DNA of 64,000 nucleotides from Kribbella aluminosa (GTDB lineage Bacteria > Actinomycetota > Actinomycetes > Propionibacteriales > Kribbellaceae). The position numbers and the translations under genes were made by a program. The stretch lies in contig NZ_JAGINT010000001.1 in NCBI RefSeq assembly GCF_017876295.1, positions 372,001 through 436,000 on the forward strand, written 5' to 3'. Below the pieces are notes generated by a model. That model did no database searches. It had not been told where the DNA came from and saw only the letters and a list, made by a program, of their open reading frames with translations. Of this stretch, positions 24,610-33,265 are shown in pieces (position 1 is the first letter of the stretch; each line of letters starts with the position of its first letter).

Positions 24610-27411
24610 GTGGCGATCCTTCCAGAAGAGCTCGGTGTCATGTTCTCCGGCGAGCCGGTGTTCGACGTCGTCGGCGCGGACCGGCCGTTCGGCGTCACGC
24701 CGGAGTGGCTGGACAGCACCCGGACGAAGGTCGAGGAGATCGTCGCCGGCGTACCGAACGACGATCCCAACAAGGGCCGGGCCGGCTACCAGGACGGCAC
24801 ACCGCGACTGGCCAGCAACTTCTACTTCGTACTCCGGAGCCTGCTCCCGCCGCTCGGCATCGTGATCGGCGGCGCCCGCAACCTGGCCTGGATCGTGGCC
24901 TCCGAATGGCGGACCGAGCCGGAGGCGCCGGACACCGACCTCGACGCCTGGCTGGCCGGCCCGACCGAGTTCATCATCCCGTTCCCGCTGCGGAACAAGC
25001 TCGGCCCGGAGCTGCAGGAGCCGTACGTCCGGGCGTGTCGCGAGATGCTCGACCTGCTGGCCGGCATTCCCGGCCTGGAGACCCGGCGGACCGCGATGGC
25101 CACGATGCTCGACCAGGTGCTGGCCGACCCGGAGTTCCTCGCGCTGCACACCACGGAAGTCCGGTCCACGCTGGTGAAGCGCTGGGGCGAGCGGTTCGAC
25201 GACGACCAGGTCCGCCGGGCGTTCCCGAACCTGTCCGGCAACCCGCTCGACCTGATGGTGTACGGCGTGAACCGGCTGCAGGCGGCCTACGACAAGATCG
25301 CCGCGGCCACGCCCGAGACCGAGCAGCCGTTCGCGGTGGAGCTCGCCGCAGTACTCCGGCAGATCGGGCGCAGCAGTACGCCGGCCGGCCTGTCCTTCAC
25401 GGGACTCGGGCCGTCCGGAGCGGCCGACGTACAGAAGGCGCTCGACAAGAAGGTGGACCCGTTGACGCCGGCCGCGTGGCGACGCCGGCAGCTGGACCGG
25501 CTGGGCCGGGCCGTCGAGGCGGGCGTGCCGTACCAGGCGCGGGAGTACCTGGTCGCGATGTACCAGGTCGGCGCCAGCTTCAACGGGTTGCCGAACCAGC
25601 CGGACGCCCCGAAGGACCTGCTGATGACCACCGGCTTCGTCCGGAGACTGCGGGACCTCAACGCGCTCCGGCCGGCGAGCCCGGCCGACGCTGCCGCGGA
25701 TCCGGACGGGGCGCCGGACCCGCAACGCGCGGACCCGCCGGTCGACGGCGACCCGATCGCCGACCTGAACGCGATGATCGGACTCGGGCCGGTGAAGACC
25801 CGGGTCCACGAGCTGGTCGCCGAGGCGCAGGTCGCCAAGCTCCGGATCGACGCCGGCCTGCGGCTGCCGAAGCCGATGGGGCACCTGGTCTTCAGCGGCA
25901 ACCCGGGCACCGGCAAGACCACGGTCGCGCGGATCCTCGCCGAGGTCTACCGGGACCTGGGCATGCTCTCGTCGGGGCACCTGGTCGAGGTGGGCCGGGC
26001 CGACCTGGTCGCGTCGTACATCGGGCAGACGGCGCCGAAGGTGACCGAGGTGGTCGAGAAGGCGCTCGGCGGCGTGCTGTTCATCGACGAGGCGTACTCG
26101 CTCTACGCCGGCTCCGGGCGGGACTTCGGCCGGGAGGCGATCGCGACGCTGATCCAGCTGATGGAGAAGCATCGCGACAACCTGGTCGTGGTGATGGCCG
26201 GGTACCCCGCCGAGATGTACCAGCTGCTGGACAGCAATCCCGGGGTGAAGTCGCGGATCCGGACGTTCGTGAACTTCCCGGACTACACGGACGCCGAGCT
26301 GCACCAGATCTTCCTGCACGCCGTCGAGCAGTCCGGGTTCGTGCTCGGCGAAGGGGTGTCCGGGCTCGTGCTGACCGGGTTGCAGAAGGTGCCGCGGGCG
26401 CCCGGGTTCGGCAACGCGCGGACGATCCGCACCATGATCGAGCGGATCGCGACGCTGCAGGCGGTCCGGCTGGCAGCGCTCGAGTCGCCGAGCCTGGAAG
26501 AGGTCCGGACCATCGAGCGGGTCGACGTCAGCAACCTGTCCGCGGAGAGCCTGCGGGACCTGCCGCGGCACCAGGACCCGCAGGCCGAGCTGGCCGCGAT
26601 GACCGGTCTGACCGACGTGAAGGCCACTGTCCAGCGGCTCGCCGCGGAGGCCAAGGCCGACGTACTGCGGGCGAAGGCGGGGATGCCGCCGCCGGAGCGC
26701 TCGCGGCACCTGATGTTCACCGGGAACCCTGGCACCGGGAAGACGACCGTGGCGCGGCTGGTCGCGCAGATCTACCGGGATCTGGGTCTGCTCGGCATCG
26801 GTCATCTGGTGGAGACGACCGCGACCGAGCTGGTCGGTGACTCGTACGGCGCGACGGGGCCCAAGGTCAAGCAGGTGGTGGAGCAGGCGCTCGGCGGGGT
26901 GCTGTTCATCGACGAGGCGTACGCGTTCGCGGACCTGAACGACATGGGCCGGGAGGGCATCGCGACCTTGATCAAGCTGATGGAGGAGCACCGCGACGAC
27001 CTGGTCGTGGTGCTCGCCGGGTACACCGAGCCGATGGAGCGGCTGTTCGGGATCAACCCCGGCCTCCGCTCCCGGGTGCCGACGACGGTGGACTTCCCGG
27101 ACTACTCGGAGCCGGAGCTGGAGCAGATCTTCACGTACCTGAGCGCCAAGGCCGGGTACGTCCCGGCCGAGGGCGTCGTGGAGCGGATCGGTCCGCTGCT
27201 GCGGCAGGCCCGGAACGCCGCGGACTTCGGCAACGGGCGGGACGTCCGCAACCTGTTCGACGCGGTCGTCGCGCAGCAGGCGGTCCGGATCAACACGCTG
27301 CGGGACCCGTCGGTCGACCAGGTGCGCGCACTGACACCCGCCGACGTACCAGCCGAGTGGCGCGCCGAAGGCCCAGCCACCGCGCCAGTGGGCTTCCAGG
27401 TCAGGAAGTAG
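24610..27411 (+). CDS. tandem CbxX/CfqX-type AAA+ ATPase
   Basis: The protein of about 933 residues has an unassigned N-terminal region (residues 1 to about 385) and two CbxX-type AAA+ modules. Walker A is GNPGTGKTT in both (near residues 427 and 702), and Walker B is GGVLFIDEAY in both. Pore-loop-like segments read SYIGQTAPKV and DSYGATGPKV; sensor and arginine-finger regions are present (NPGVKSRI, NPGLRSRV). Relatives include the Rubisco activase CbbX and the ATPase part of type VII secretion EccA, which remodel protein complexes. No RuBisCO or ESX gene is nearby, so the client is unknown. GTG 24610 is chosen because TACGAT lies 7 nt upstream; an ATG at 24556 is the alternative. Confidence 0.85.
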   Translation: MAILPEELGVMFSGEPVFDVVGADRPFGVTPEWLDSTRTKVEEIVAGVPNDDPNKGRAGYQDGTPRLASNFYFVLRSLLPPLGIVIGGARNLAWIVASEWRTEPEAPDTDLDAWLAGPTEFIIPFPLRNKLGPELQEPYVRACREMLDLLAGIPGLETRRTAMATMLDQVLADPEFLALHTTEVRSTLVKRWGERFDDDQVRRAFPNLSGNPLDLMVYGVNRLQAAYDKIAAATPETEQPFAVELAAVLRQIGRSSTPAGLSFTGLGPSGAADVQKALDKKVDPLTPAAWRRRQLDRLGRAVEAGVPYQAREYLVAMYQVGASFNGLPNQPDAPKDLLMTTGFVRRLRDLNALRPASPADAAADPDGAPDPQRADPPVDGDPIADLNAMIGLGPVKTRVHELVAEAQVAKLRIDAGLRLPKPMGHLVFSGNPGTGKTTVARILAEVYRDLGMLSSGHLVEVGRADLVASYIGQTAPKVTEVVEKALGGVLFIDEAYSLYAGSGRDFGREAIATLIQLMEKHRDNLVVVMAGYPAEMYQLLDSNPGVKSRIRTFVNFPDYTDAELHQIFLHAVEQSGFVLGEGVSGLVLTGLQKVPRAPGFGNARTIRTMIERIATLQAVRLAALESPSLEEVRTIERVDVSNLSAESLRDLPRHQDPQAELAAMTGLTDVKATVQRLAAEAKADVLRAKAGMPPPERSRHLMFTGNPGTGKTTVARLVAQIYRDLGLLGIGHLVETTATELVGDSYGATGPKVKQVVEQALGGVLFIDEAYAFADLNDMGREGIATLIKLMEEHRDDLVVVLAGYTEPMERLFGINPGLRSRVPTTVDFPDYSEPELEQIFTYLSAKAGYVPAEGVVERIGPLLRQARNAADFGNGRDVRNLFDAVVAQQAVRINTLRDPSVDQVRALTPADVPAEWRAEGPATAPVGFQVRK

Positions 27412-27616
27412 CGCACCCCAGCTGCACGGCGCCGAACCGGCGCCACACGCCCTCCACGTTCTCCCGCCACAGGCCCAGCTCGGTCAACGGGACCCGTGGT
27501 CGTGCGGATGAGTGGGAGACCGCGCGCCAGCGGTTGGTGTAGGCCGCCAGCTCCGGCACCGTGATCAGGATCGCCGTCAATTCGGTACGTGCAGCCCAGG
27601 CTTCACTCACCGCCAC
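27401..27616 (-). pseudogene. shortened 2'-5' RNA ligase-like remnant
   Basis: This 71-codon minus-strand frame begins at ATG 27616. Its first half (TELTAILITVPELAAYTNRW) resembles the N-terminal strand and helix of 2'-5' RNA ligase/CPDase-family proteins. Its last part (LGLWRENVEGVWRRFGAVQLG) resembles their C-terminal strand. The two HxT/S catalytic motifs that should lie between are missing. An in-frame internal deletion is the simplest explanation; the family assignment is from memory and tentative. Its 3' end overlaps the AAA+ gene by 11 bp. Confidence 0.45.
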
Positions 27617-27692
27617 ATGGTCTCATCGCCTACGCTGACAAGTAGATCGTCTGGTACCCCGCCGTGGGACTGGAACGAGAAGAGAGTGAGTG

Positions 27693-28520
27693 ATGGAACG
27701 GATCGGCTTGATCGGAGCCGGCCGGGCCGGGACCGCCCTGGGAGCAGCCTTGGCGGCAGCCGGACATCCCCTGGTCGGAGTGACCGCGCGGTCGGACGCG
27801 TCGCTGGAACGCGCCGCCCGCCTCCTACCTACTGTGCCAGTGCTGACCGCCGACGAGGTCACGGGCCGCGCTGACGTCGTACTGGTCGCCGTACCGGACG
27901 ACCGGATCCAGGACGTCGCGCAGACGCTGCCGCTGACCAGTGCGCAGTACGTCGTGCACCTGTCCGGAGCGCACGGGCTGACGCCGCTGGCCGGGCTGGC
28001 TGCGATGCCTGTGGCGCTGCACCCGTCCATGACGTTTCCAGGCGGTGCTGTGGACCTGGACGGGGTCATGTTCACCGCGACCGCGCCCGATGCCGCCCGC
28101 GACGTCGTGGAGCGGCTGGTGAAGGCCCTGGGTGGACAGGTCCAGTGGATCGCCGACGAGCAGCGCGCCCGGTACCACGCGGGCCTCGTGCACGGAGCGA
28201 ACCACCTGACCACCCTGATCTGCCAAGCGGTCGCCGTACTGCGGGAAGCAGGCGTGGCGGACCCGGTGGCGACGCTCCGGCCGTTGCTGACCGCGACTCT
28301 CGACAACACGCTCCGATCCGGTCATCATGCGCTCACCGGGCCGATCGCCCGGGGCGATGTCGACACCGTGGCAGCACATCTGGCCGTACTGCGGGGCAGC
28401 ACGCGCGACACCTACGCCGCGCTGGCCAGGGCCACGGTGGAGTTGGCCGACTGGCTGGAGGCAGCACGGGTCGCTGGATTCAGCGAAGTACTGAATCGGA
28501 CAGGGGAGGCACCGCGATGA
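27693..28520 (+). CDS. Rossmann-like/DUF2520 oxidoreductase (pantothenate-cluster dehydrogenase)
   Basis: The 275-residue protein has an N-terminal NADP-binding Rossmann fold with [17 protein letters not shown] and a C-terminal all-helical DUF2520 domain that includes [13 protein letters not shown] and [11 protein letters not shown]. It resembles 6-phosphogluconate dehydrogenase-fold ketopantoate reductases and sits directly before panC in many actinobacteria. It is therefore suspected to act in pantothenate synthesis, though this is unproven. ATG 27693 follows a GTG at 27690 that could also serve. The stop overlaps panC ATG by 4 nt. Confidence 0.85.
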   Translation: MERIGLIGAGRAGTALGAALAAAGHPLVGVTARSDASLERAARLLPTVPVLTADEVTGRADVVLVAVPDDRIQDVAQTLPLTSAQYVVHLSGAHGLTPLAGLAAMPVALHPSMTFPGGAVDLDGVMFTATAPDAARDVVERLVKALGGQVQWIADEQRARYHAGLVHGANHLTTLICQAVAVLREAGVADPVATLRPLLTATLDNTLRSGHHALTGPIARGDVDTVAAHLAVLRGSTRDTYAALARATVELADWLEAARVAGFSEVLNRTGEAPR

Positions 28521-29344
28521 GACTCACCCAGACCAAGGCCGAACTGCGGGCAGCGGCCGCGATCCGGCCGCGGGCGGTCGTGATGACCATGGGCGCCCTG
28601 CACGACGGCCATGCCGCGTTGCTGACCGAAGCCCGGGAACGGGTCGGGCCGGACGGCAGCGTGGTGCTGACGATCTTCGTGAACCCGTTGCAGTTCGGGC
28701 CGACCGAGGATTTCGACCGGTACCCGCGGACGCTCGCCAGCGACCTGGCGATCGCGAAGAACGCCGGCGTCGACCTGGTGTTCAACCCGTCCCGGGACGA
28801 GCTGTACCCGAACGAGCCGTCGGTCACAGTCCACCCCGGGCCGCTGGCGGACGAGCTCGAAGGGGTGTTCCGCCCGGGGCACTTCTCCGGCGTACTGACC
28901 GTGGTGTCGAAGATGCTGCACCTGACCGCGCCGGACATCGCGCTGTTCGGCGAGAAGGACTACCAGCAGCTGACGCTGATCCGCGAGATGGTGTGCGACC
29001 TCGACATGGACGTCGACATCGTGCCGGTGCCGACCGTCCGGGAGCCTGACGGGCTCGCGTTGTCCTCACGCAACCGGTACCTGAGCGAGACCGAGCGTGA
29101 CGAGGCCCTGGTGCTGCACCGGGCGTTGAGCGCCGGGTCGAAGGCCGGGATGAACGGCCCGGACGCCGTGCTGGCCGCGGCCCAGGCGGAGCTCGAGGCG
29201 GTACCGTCGGTGCGGATCGACTACCTCGCGCTGCGCGCCCCCGACCTCGGCCCGGTGATCGGCCCCGGCGAGGCCCGGATGCTGATCGCCGCCCGGGTGG
29301 GTCTGACGCGTCTCATTGACAACATTTCCATCACCCTCAGATGA
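28517..29344 (+). CDS. panC: pantothenate synthetase
   Basis: PanC joins pantoate and beta-alanine with ATP to form pantothenate, the CoA precursor. The 275-residue protein has the nucleotidyltransferase motif [34 protein letters not shown] and the KMSKS-like loop region SSRNRYLS. The length is normal. ATG 28517 overlaps the DUF2520 stop as ATGA; the longer open frame is an out-of-gene extension. No panB or panD lies in the window. Confidence 0.97.
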   Translation: MRLTQTKAELRAAAAIRPRAVVMTMGALHDGHAALLTEARERVGPDGSVVLTIFVNPLQFGPTEDFDRYPRTLASDLAIAKNAGVDLVFNPSRDELYPNEPSVTVHPGPLADELEGVFRPGHFSGVLTVVSKMLHLTAPDIALFGEKDYQQLTLIREMVCDLDMDVDIVPVPTVREPDGLALSSRNRYLSETERDEALVLHRALSAGSKAGMNGPDAVLAAAQAELEAVPSVRIDYLALRAPDLGPVIGPGEARMLIAARVGLTRLIDNISITLR

Positions 29345-29354
29345 ATTCGGTTGA

Positions 29355-29360
29355 TACGGT
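29355..29360 (+). promoter_or_regulatory. extended -10 box for the nadB leader ORF
   Basis: TGATACGGT (-10 TACGGT at 29355-29360 with a TGn extension) lies 6 nt before the ATG of the 40-codon leader ORF, as in leaderless actinobacterial transcripts. No good -35 box was found. Confidence 0.4.
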
Positions 29361-29366
29361 CCCTGA

Positions 29367-29489
29367 ATGACTGTCCTGATGCCACGCCTCCGGCGCGGCG
29401 GGTCACGGGGCTGTAGCTCCCGTCCTTCCCTCGTCGCTCCGGTCGCTTCGCTCCCTCCGCTCCTCAGTCCAGGACGGGAGGCCCCGTGA
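29367..29489 (+). CDS. 40-residue leader ORF coupled to nadB
   Basis: ATG 29367 opens a 40-codon frame whose product starts MTVLMPRLRRGGSRGCSSR and ends LLSPGREAP. Its TGA (29487-29489) overlaps the nadB GTG as GTGA. A TACGGT box lies 6 nt upstream. Ribosomes translating this frame would pass through the hairpin that covers the nadB start, so it may act as a leader peptide that opens that structure. It is rich in Arg, Ser, Pro and Leu and resembles no protein I know. It may be only a regulatory frame or chance. Confidence 0.4.
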   Translation: MTVLMPRLRRGGSRGCSSRPSLVAPVASLPPLLSPGREAP

Positions 29490-29491
29490 CC
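29401..29491 (+). promoter_or_regulatory. long hairpin sequestering the nadB Shine-Dalgarno and start codon
   Basis: Outer stem: a perfect 10 bp pairing of 29401-29410 with 29482-29491. Inner stem: a perfect 9 bp pairing of 29417-29425 with 29472-29480. They are separated by a 6-nt/1-nt internal loop and enclose a 46-nt pyrimidine-rich apex. The nadB SD (GGGAG, 29476-29480) is in the inner stem and its GTG (29486-29488) in the outer stem. This predicts translational control. Confidence 0.6.
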
Positions 29492-31132
29492 GGGCCCGCA
29501 GTCCCGCAACGGCTGTCCGCGCCGGAAGCCGGCTGGACCGATGCCGTCGACGTGGTGGTGATCGGCTCCGGTGTCGCCGGGCTGACCGCTGCCCTGAAAG
29601 CCCGTGAACTGGGCTCCGTACTGGTGGTGACCAAGGACGTCGTCGCCTCCGGCTCCACGCAGTGGGCCCAGGGCGGGGTCGCCGCCGCCCTCGATCCGGA
29701 GGACTCGCCCGAGGAACACCTGCAGGACACGCTCGTCGCGGGTGCCGGGCTGAGCGACCCCGAAGCGGTCCGGGTCCTGGTCACCGAAGGCCCGGACGCG
29801 GTCTGGGACCTGATTGAGCTGGGCGCCCGCTTCGACACCCTGGCCGACGGCGAGATCTCGCTCGGCCGGGAGGGCGGCCACCACCGGAACCGGATCGCGC
29901 ACGCCGGCGGCGACGCGACCGGCGCGGAGATCGAGCGGGCGCTGGTCGCCGCGGTCAAGCGCGCCAAGGACATCCGGATCATCGAGCACGCCCTGGTGCT
30001 GGACCTGCTGACCGCCGCGGACGGTGCGATCGCGGGTGTCACCCTGCACGTGATGGGCGAGGGTCAGCTGGACGGCGTCGGTGCGATCCGCGCGCGGGCG
30101 GTGATCCTGGCGTCCGGAGGGCTCGGACAGTTGTACGCGGCAACGACCAACCCGAGCGTCTCGACCGGCGACGGGATGGCGCTCGCGCTGCGGGCCGGCG
30201 CGAAGGTCCGGGACCTGGAGTTCGTGCAGTTCCACCCGACCGTGCTGTGGCTCGGGAAGAGCGCGAAGGGCCAGCAGCCGCTGGTGTCCGAGGCGGTCCG
30301 CGGCGAGGGAGCGTTCCTCGTCGACCACACCGGAAAACGTTTTATGCAAGGGCAGCACGAGCTTGCCGACCTGGCGCCGCGGGACATCGTCGCGAAGGCG
30401 ATCATGCGCCAGATGATTGCCACCGGCAAGGACCATGTGTACCTGGACGCGCGGCACTTCGGCGACGAGAAGTGGCGGGTCCGGTTCCCGACCATCCTGG
30501 CGTCCTGCCGGTCGCACGGTATCGACCCGGTCCGGGAACTGATCCCGGTCGCCCCGGCCTGTCACTACTCGTCCGGCGGTGTCCGGACCGACCTGAACGG
30601 ACAGACCTCGGTGCCCGGGCTGTACGCCTGCGGTGAGGTCGCCTGCACCGGCGTGCACGGCGCGAACCGGCTCGCGTCGAACTCGTTGCTCGAAGGCCTG
30701 GTGTTCGCCCGGCGGATCGCCGCGCACCTCGCCGACGGCCTGCCGGCGCAGCGCGAGCCGGTCGAGGACCGCCGTACGCCGGGACTCGTCGACGCGGACG
30801 CCGTACCCGAGCTGCAGCGGGCGATGACGGTCGGCGCCGGCGTGATCCGGAGTGCTGCCGGACTGGCGGAGGCCGCGGCGACGATCGGCAAGCTGACCGA
30901 GCAGCCGGCCGCCGAGCCCGGTACGCCCGGCTGGGAGGCGACCAACCTGGTGACGGTCGCGTCCGCCCTGATCGCCGCGGCCACCGCCCGCGAGGAGAGC
31001 CGCGGCGCGCACTGGCGCGAGGACCACCCGGACCGCGATGATCTGCTGTGGTTCGGCAGCCTGGACGTCACCCTCGACCAGCACGCCGTCCCACAAGCCA
31101 CGTTTGTTCCGCGCGCAGACCGAGGAGAATGA
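29486..31132 (+). CDS. nadB: L-aspartate oxidase
   Basis: NadB oxidises L-aspartate to iminoaspartate with FAD, the first step of de novo NAD synthesis. The 548-residue protein is full length: FAD-binding VIGSGVAGLTAAL, STQWAQGGVAAA, GGLGQLYAATTNPSVSTGDG, then YSSGGV and CGEVACTGVHGANRLASNSL (the capping/active-site region of the succinate dehydrogenase/fumarate reductase superfamily), and a C-terminal helical domain. NadA, its usual partner, is not in the window. The GTG start is embedded in a long hairpin and overlaps the leader ORF stop. Confidence 0.96.
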   Translation: MTGPAVPQRLSAPEAGWTDAVDVVVIGSGVAGLTAALKARELGSVLVVTKDVVASGSTQWAQGGVAAALDPEDSPEEHLQDTLVAGAGLSDPEAVRVLVTEGPDAVWDLIELGARFDTLADGEISLGREGGHHRNRIAHAGGDATGAEIERALVAAVKRAKDIRIIEHALVLDLLTAADGAIAGVTLHVMGEGQLDGVGAIRARAVILASGGLGQLYAATTNPSVSTGDGMALALRAGAKVRDLEFVQFHPTVLWLGKSAKGQQPLVSEAVRGEGAFLVDHTGKRFMQGQHELADLAPRDIVAKAIMRQMIATGKDHVYLDARHFGDEKWRVRFPTILASCRSHGIDPVRELIPVAPACHYSSGGVRTDLNGQTSVPGLYACGEVACTGVHGANRLASNSLLEGLVFARRIAAHLADGLPAQREPVEDRRTPGLVDADAVPELQRAMTVGAGVIRSAAGLAEAAATIGKLTEQPAAEPGTPGWEATNLVTVASALIAAATAREESRGAHWREDHPDRDDLLWFGSLDVTLDQHAVPQATFVPRADRGE

Positions 31133-31137
31133 CCGGC

Positions 31138-31992
31138 ATGGATGAGACAGTCGACCGGCAGTGGGTCGGTGACCTCGTGCGGGCGACCATCGAGGAAGAC
31201 CTGGCCGGAGGCGTCGACGTGACGACCACCGCCACGGTCGACCCGGACCACGTGTCGATCGCCGAGCTGGTGGCCCGGACCGACGGTGTCGTCGCGGGCC
31301 TGGAGATCGCCGAGCTGGTGCTCCGGCAGGTCGCGGCGCCGGACGAGCTCGAGATCGAGTACGCCGTACGTGACGGTGCCGCCGTGCACGCGGGCGACGT
31401 ACTGCTGATGGCCCGCGGCAAGACCCGGCAGTTGCTGACCGCCGAGCGCACCACGCTGAACCTGCTCTGCCACCTGAGTGGCGTCGCCACGCTGACCCGG
31501 CGCTGGGTGGACGCGGTCGCGGGCACCGGCGCGGTCGTTCGCGACACCCGCAAGACGATGCCGCTGCTGCGGTCGCTGGAGAAGTACGCCGTGCGCTGCG
31601 GCGGCGGGAAGAACCACCGGATGGGGCTGTCCGACGCCGCGCTGATCAAGGACAACCACGTGATCGCGGCCGGCGGCGTCGCGGAGGCGTTCCGGCTGGT
31701 ACGCAAGGCGTTCCCGGACATCTCGATCGAGGTCGAGGTGGACTCGGTCGACGACGCGCTGATCGCGGTCGAGTCCGGCGCGGAGCTGATCCTGCTGGAC
31801 AACATGGACGTCCCGCTGCTCCGCGAGGCCGTCGACAAGGTGGCCGGCCGGGCCCGGCTGGAGGCGTCCGGCGGACTCACCCTCGACAAGGCCCGCGCGG
31901 TCGCCGAGACCGGCGTCGACTTCCTGGCGGTCGGTGCGCTGACGCACTCCGCCCCGGTGCTCGACATCGGGCTGGACCTCAAGGAGGCCTGA
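31138..31992 (+). CDS. nadC: nicotinate-nucleotide pyrophosphorylase (carboxylating)
   Basis: NadC converts quinolinate and PRPP to nicotinate mononucleotide and CO2. The 284-residue product has the type II PRTase barrel signatures RDTRKTMPLLRSLEKYAVRC, GGGKNHRMGLSDAALIKDNH and LEASGGLTLDKAR. ATG 31138 is preferred because GAGGAG lies 10 nt upstream; an ATG at 31129 overlaps the nadB stop and is the alternative. coaX starts directly after its stop. Confidence 0.97.
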   Translation: MDETVDRQWVGDLVRATIEEDLAGGVDVTTTATVDPDHVSIAELVARTDGVVAGLEIAELVLRQVAAPDELEIEYAVRDGAAVHAGDVLLMARGKTRQLLTAERTTLNLLCHLSGVATLTRRWVDAVAGTGAVVRDTRKTMPLLRSLEKYAVRCGGGKNHRMGLSDAALIKDNHVIAAGGVAEAFRLVRKAFPDISIEVEVDSVDDALIAVESGAELILLDNMDVPLLREAVDKVAGRARLEASGGLTLDKARAVAETGVDFLAVGALTHSAPVLDIGLDLKEA

Positions 31993-32757
31993 GTGCTGCT
32001 GGCCGTTGCCGTCGAGAACACCAGGACGCTGGTCGGCCTGGTGTTCGAGGGCACGGTCAAGCGGCACTGGTGGGTCGGGACCGATGCGCGGCGGACCGCC
32101 GACGAATGGGCCGTGCTGCTGCAGGGCCTGCTCACGGGTGAGGCGCCGGTGAGCGGGATCGCGGTGTGCTCCGCCGTACCCCATGTCCTGCACGAGCTGC
32201 GAGACGTCGTGGCCCGGTACTACCACGACGTGCCGAGCGTCGTCGTCGAGCCCGGGGTGAAGACCGGGCTGCCGGTGCTGGTCGACAACCCGCGCGAGGT
32301 CGGCACCGACCGGATCGCGAACGCGCTCGCGGCGGTGACGCTGTACGGCGCGCCCTGCCTGGTCGTCGACGTCGGTACCGCGATCACGATCGACGTGGTG
32401 AACTCCGCCGGCGCGTTCGTCGGCGGAGTGATTGCCCCCGGCATCGAAACCGCGACGGACGCGCTCGGCCGCGCGGCCGCCCAGCTGCGCCGGGTGGAGC
32501 TGGTCCGGCCGCGGTCGGTGGTCGCGAAGAACACCGTCGAAGCGCTCCAGTCGGGCGCGATCCACGGCTTCGCGGCACTCGTCGACGGCTTGATCGCCCG
32601 GATCCGGACCGAACAGTCGTTTGCGGACGACTCTCCGGTGGTCCTCACCGGAGCGCTCGCAGCACTGCTGGACGGCCAGCTGCACACCCGGACCCGCAAC
32701 GAACCGCTACTACCCCTGCGCGGTCTGTATCAGGCCTTCGCCCGCAATTCCACCTAG
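31993..32757 (+). CDS. coaX: type III pantothenate kinase homologue with altered phosphate-binding motif
   Basis: The 254-residue protein is collinear with CoaX, the potassium-dependent pantothenate kinase of the acetate/sugar kinase fold: REVGTDRIANALAA, LVVDVGTAITIDVV and VGGVIAPGIETATDAL are retained. The N-terminal phosphate motif, normally DxGNT, reads AVENT here, so the Asp at position 6 is Ala and the Gly is Glu. The C-terminal TGG is TGA (residues Thr-Gly-Ala). Loss of these residues may weaken or abolish ATP binding. It abuts nadC and is the last gene of the panC-nadB-nadC-coaX operon, its usual place. Confidence 0.85.
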   Translation: MLLAVAVENTRTLVGLVFEGTVKRHWWVGTDARRTADEWAVLLQGLLTGEAPVSGIAVCSAVPHVLHELRDVVARYYHDVPSVVVEPGVKTGLPVLVDNPREVGTDRIANALAAVTLYGAPCLVVDVGTAITIDVVNSAGAFVGGVIAPGIETATDALGRAAAQLRRVELVRPRSVVAKNTVEALQSGAIHGFAALVDGLIARIRTEQSFADDSPVVLTGALAALLDGQLHTRTRNEPLLPLRGLYQAFARNST

Positions 32758-32817
32758 TCCTCTTGTGCCCTCGAGATGATCGGGATCACTATGTAGGCAG
32801 CTGCATTGGGGGGAACC

Positions 32818-33249
32818 ATGAGAGCTGCTTATCGGGTGTTGGCCGGTCTCGTCGCGATCGGTGTGGTGTTGCAGGCGATGTTCATCGCCTGGGGATTCTT
32901 CGCGGTGGACAAGGACATCAGCGGCGGTGCGGTGATCGACAAGAACTCCAGCACGCCCGCCGGCCTGTCGCTGCACGGGACCTTCGGGTTGATGATCATC
33001 CCGATCATCGCGTTGCTGCTGCTGATCGTGTCCTTCTTCGCGAAGGTCGACGGCGGCATCAAGTGGGCGCTGTACGTGCTCGGCCTGGTGGTGCTGCAGA
33101 TCGTGCTCGCGTTCGCTGCGTTCGGCGCGCCGGTCGTCGGCGTACTGCACGGGGCGAACGCGCTGGCGCTGCTGGCCGTCGCCGGGCTGGCCGGCCGCCG
33201 CGCCGGCCGCACGCCGGCCGCGACCGAGTCCAGCACGACGACCGCATAG
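32818..33249 (+). CDS. small four-helix membrane protein (DUF6220-like)
   Basis: The 143-residue protein has four predicted transmembrane helices, beginning RVLAGLVAIGVVLQAMFIAW and followed by MIIPIIALLLLIVSFF, WALYVLGLVVLQIVLAF and a final Ala/Leu-rich helix. The pattern, including LHGTFGLMIIP between helices 1 and 2, resembles DUF6220 membrane proteins; the function is unknown. GGGGGGA precedes ATG 32818 by 5 nt. The gene is convergent with the carboxymuconolactone decarboxylase-like gene. Confidence 0.65.
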   Translation: MRAAYRVLAGLVAIGVVLQAMFIAWGFFAVDKDISGGAVIDKNSSTPAGLSLHGTFGLMIIPIIALLLLIVSFFAKVDGGIKWALYVLGLVVLQIVLAFAAFGAPVVGVLHGANALALLAVAGLAGRRAGRTPAATESSTTTA

Positions 33250-33265
33250 ATGCCACTGGCAACAA

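Noticed and set aside
29401..29491. nadB hairpin as a transcription terminator
   Set aside because: No T-tract follows and the right arm contains the nadB ribosome binding site and start codon, so translational control is more likely.
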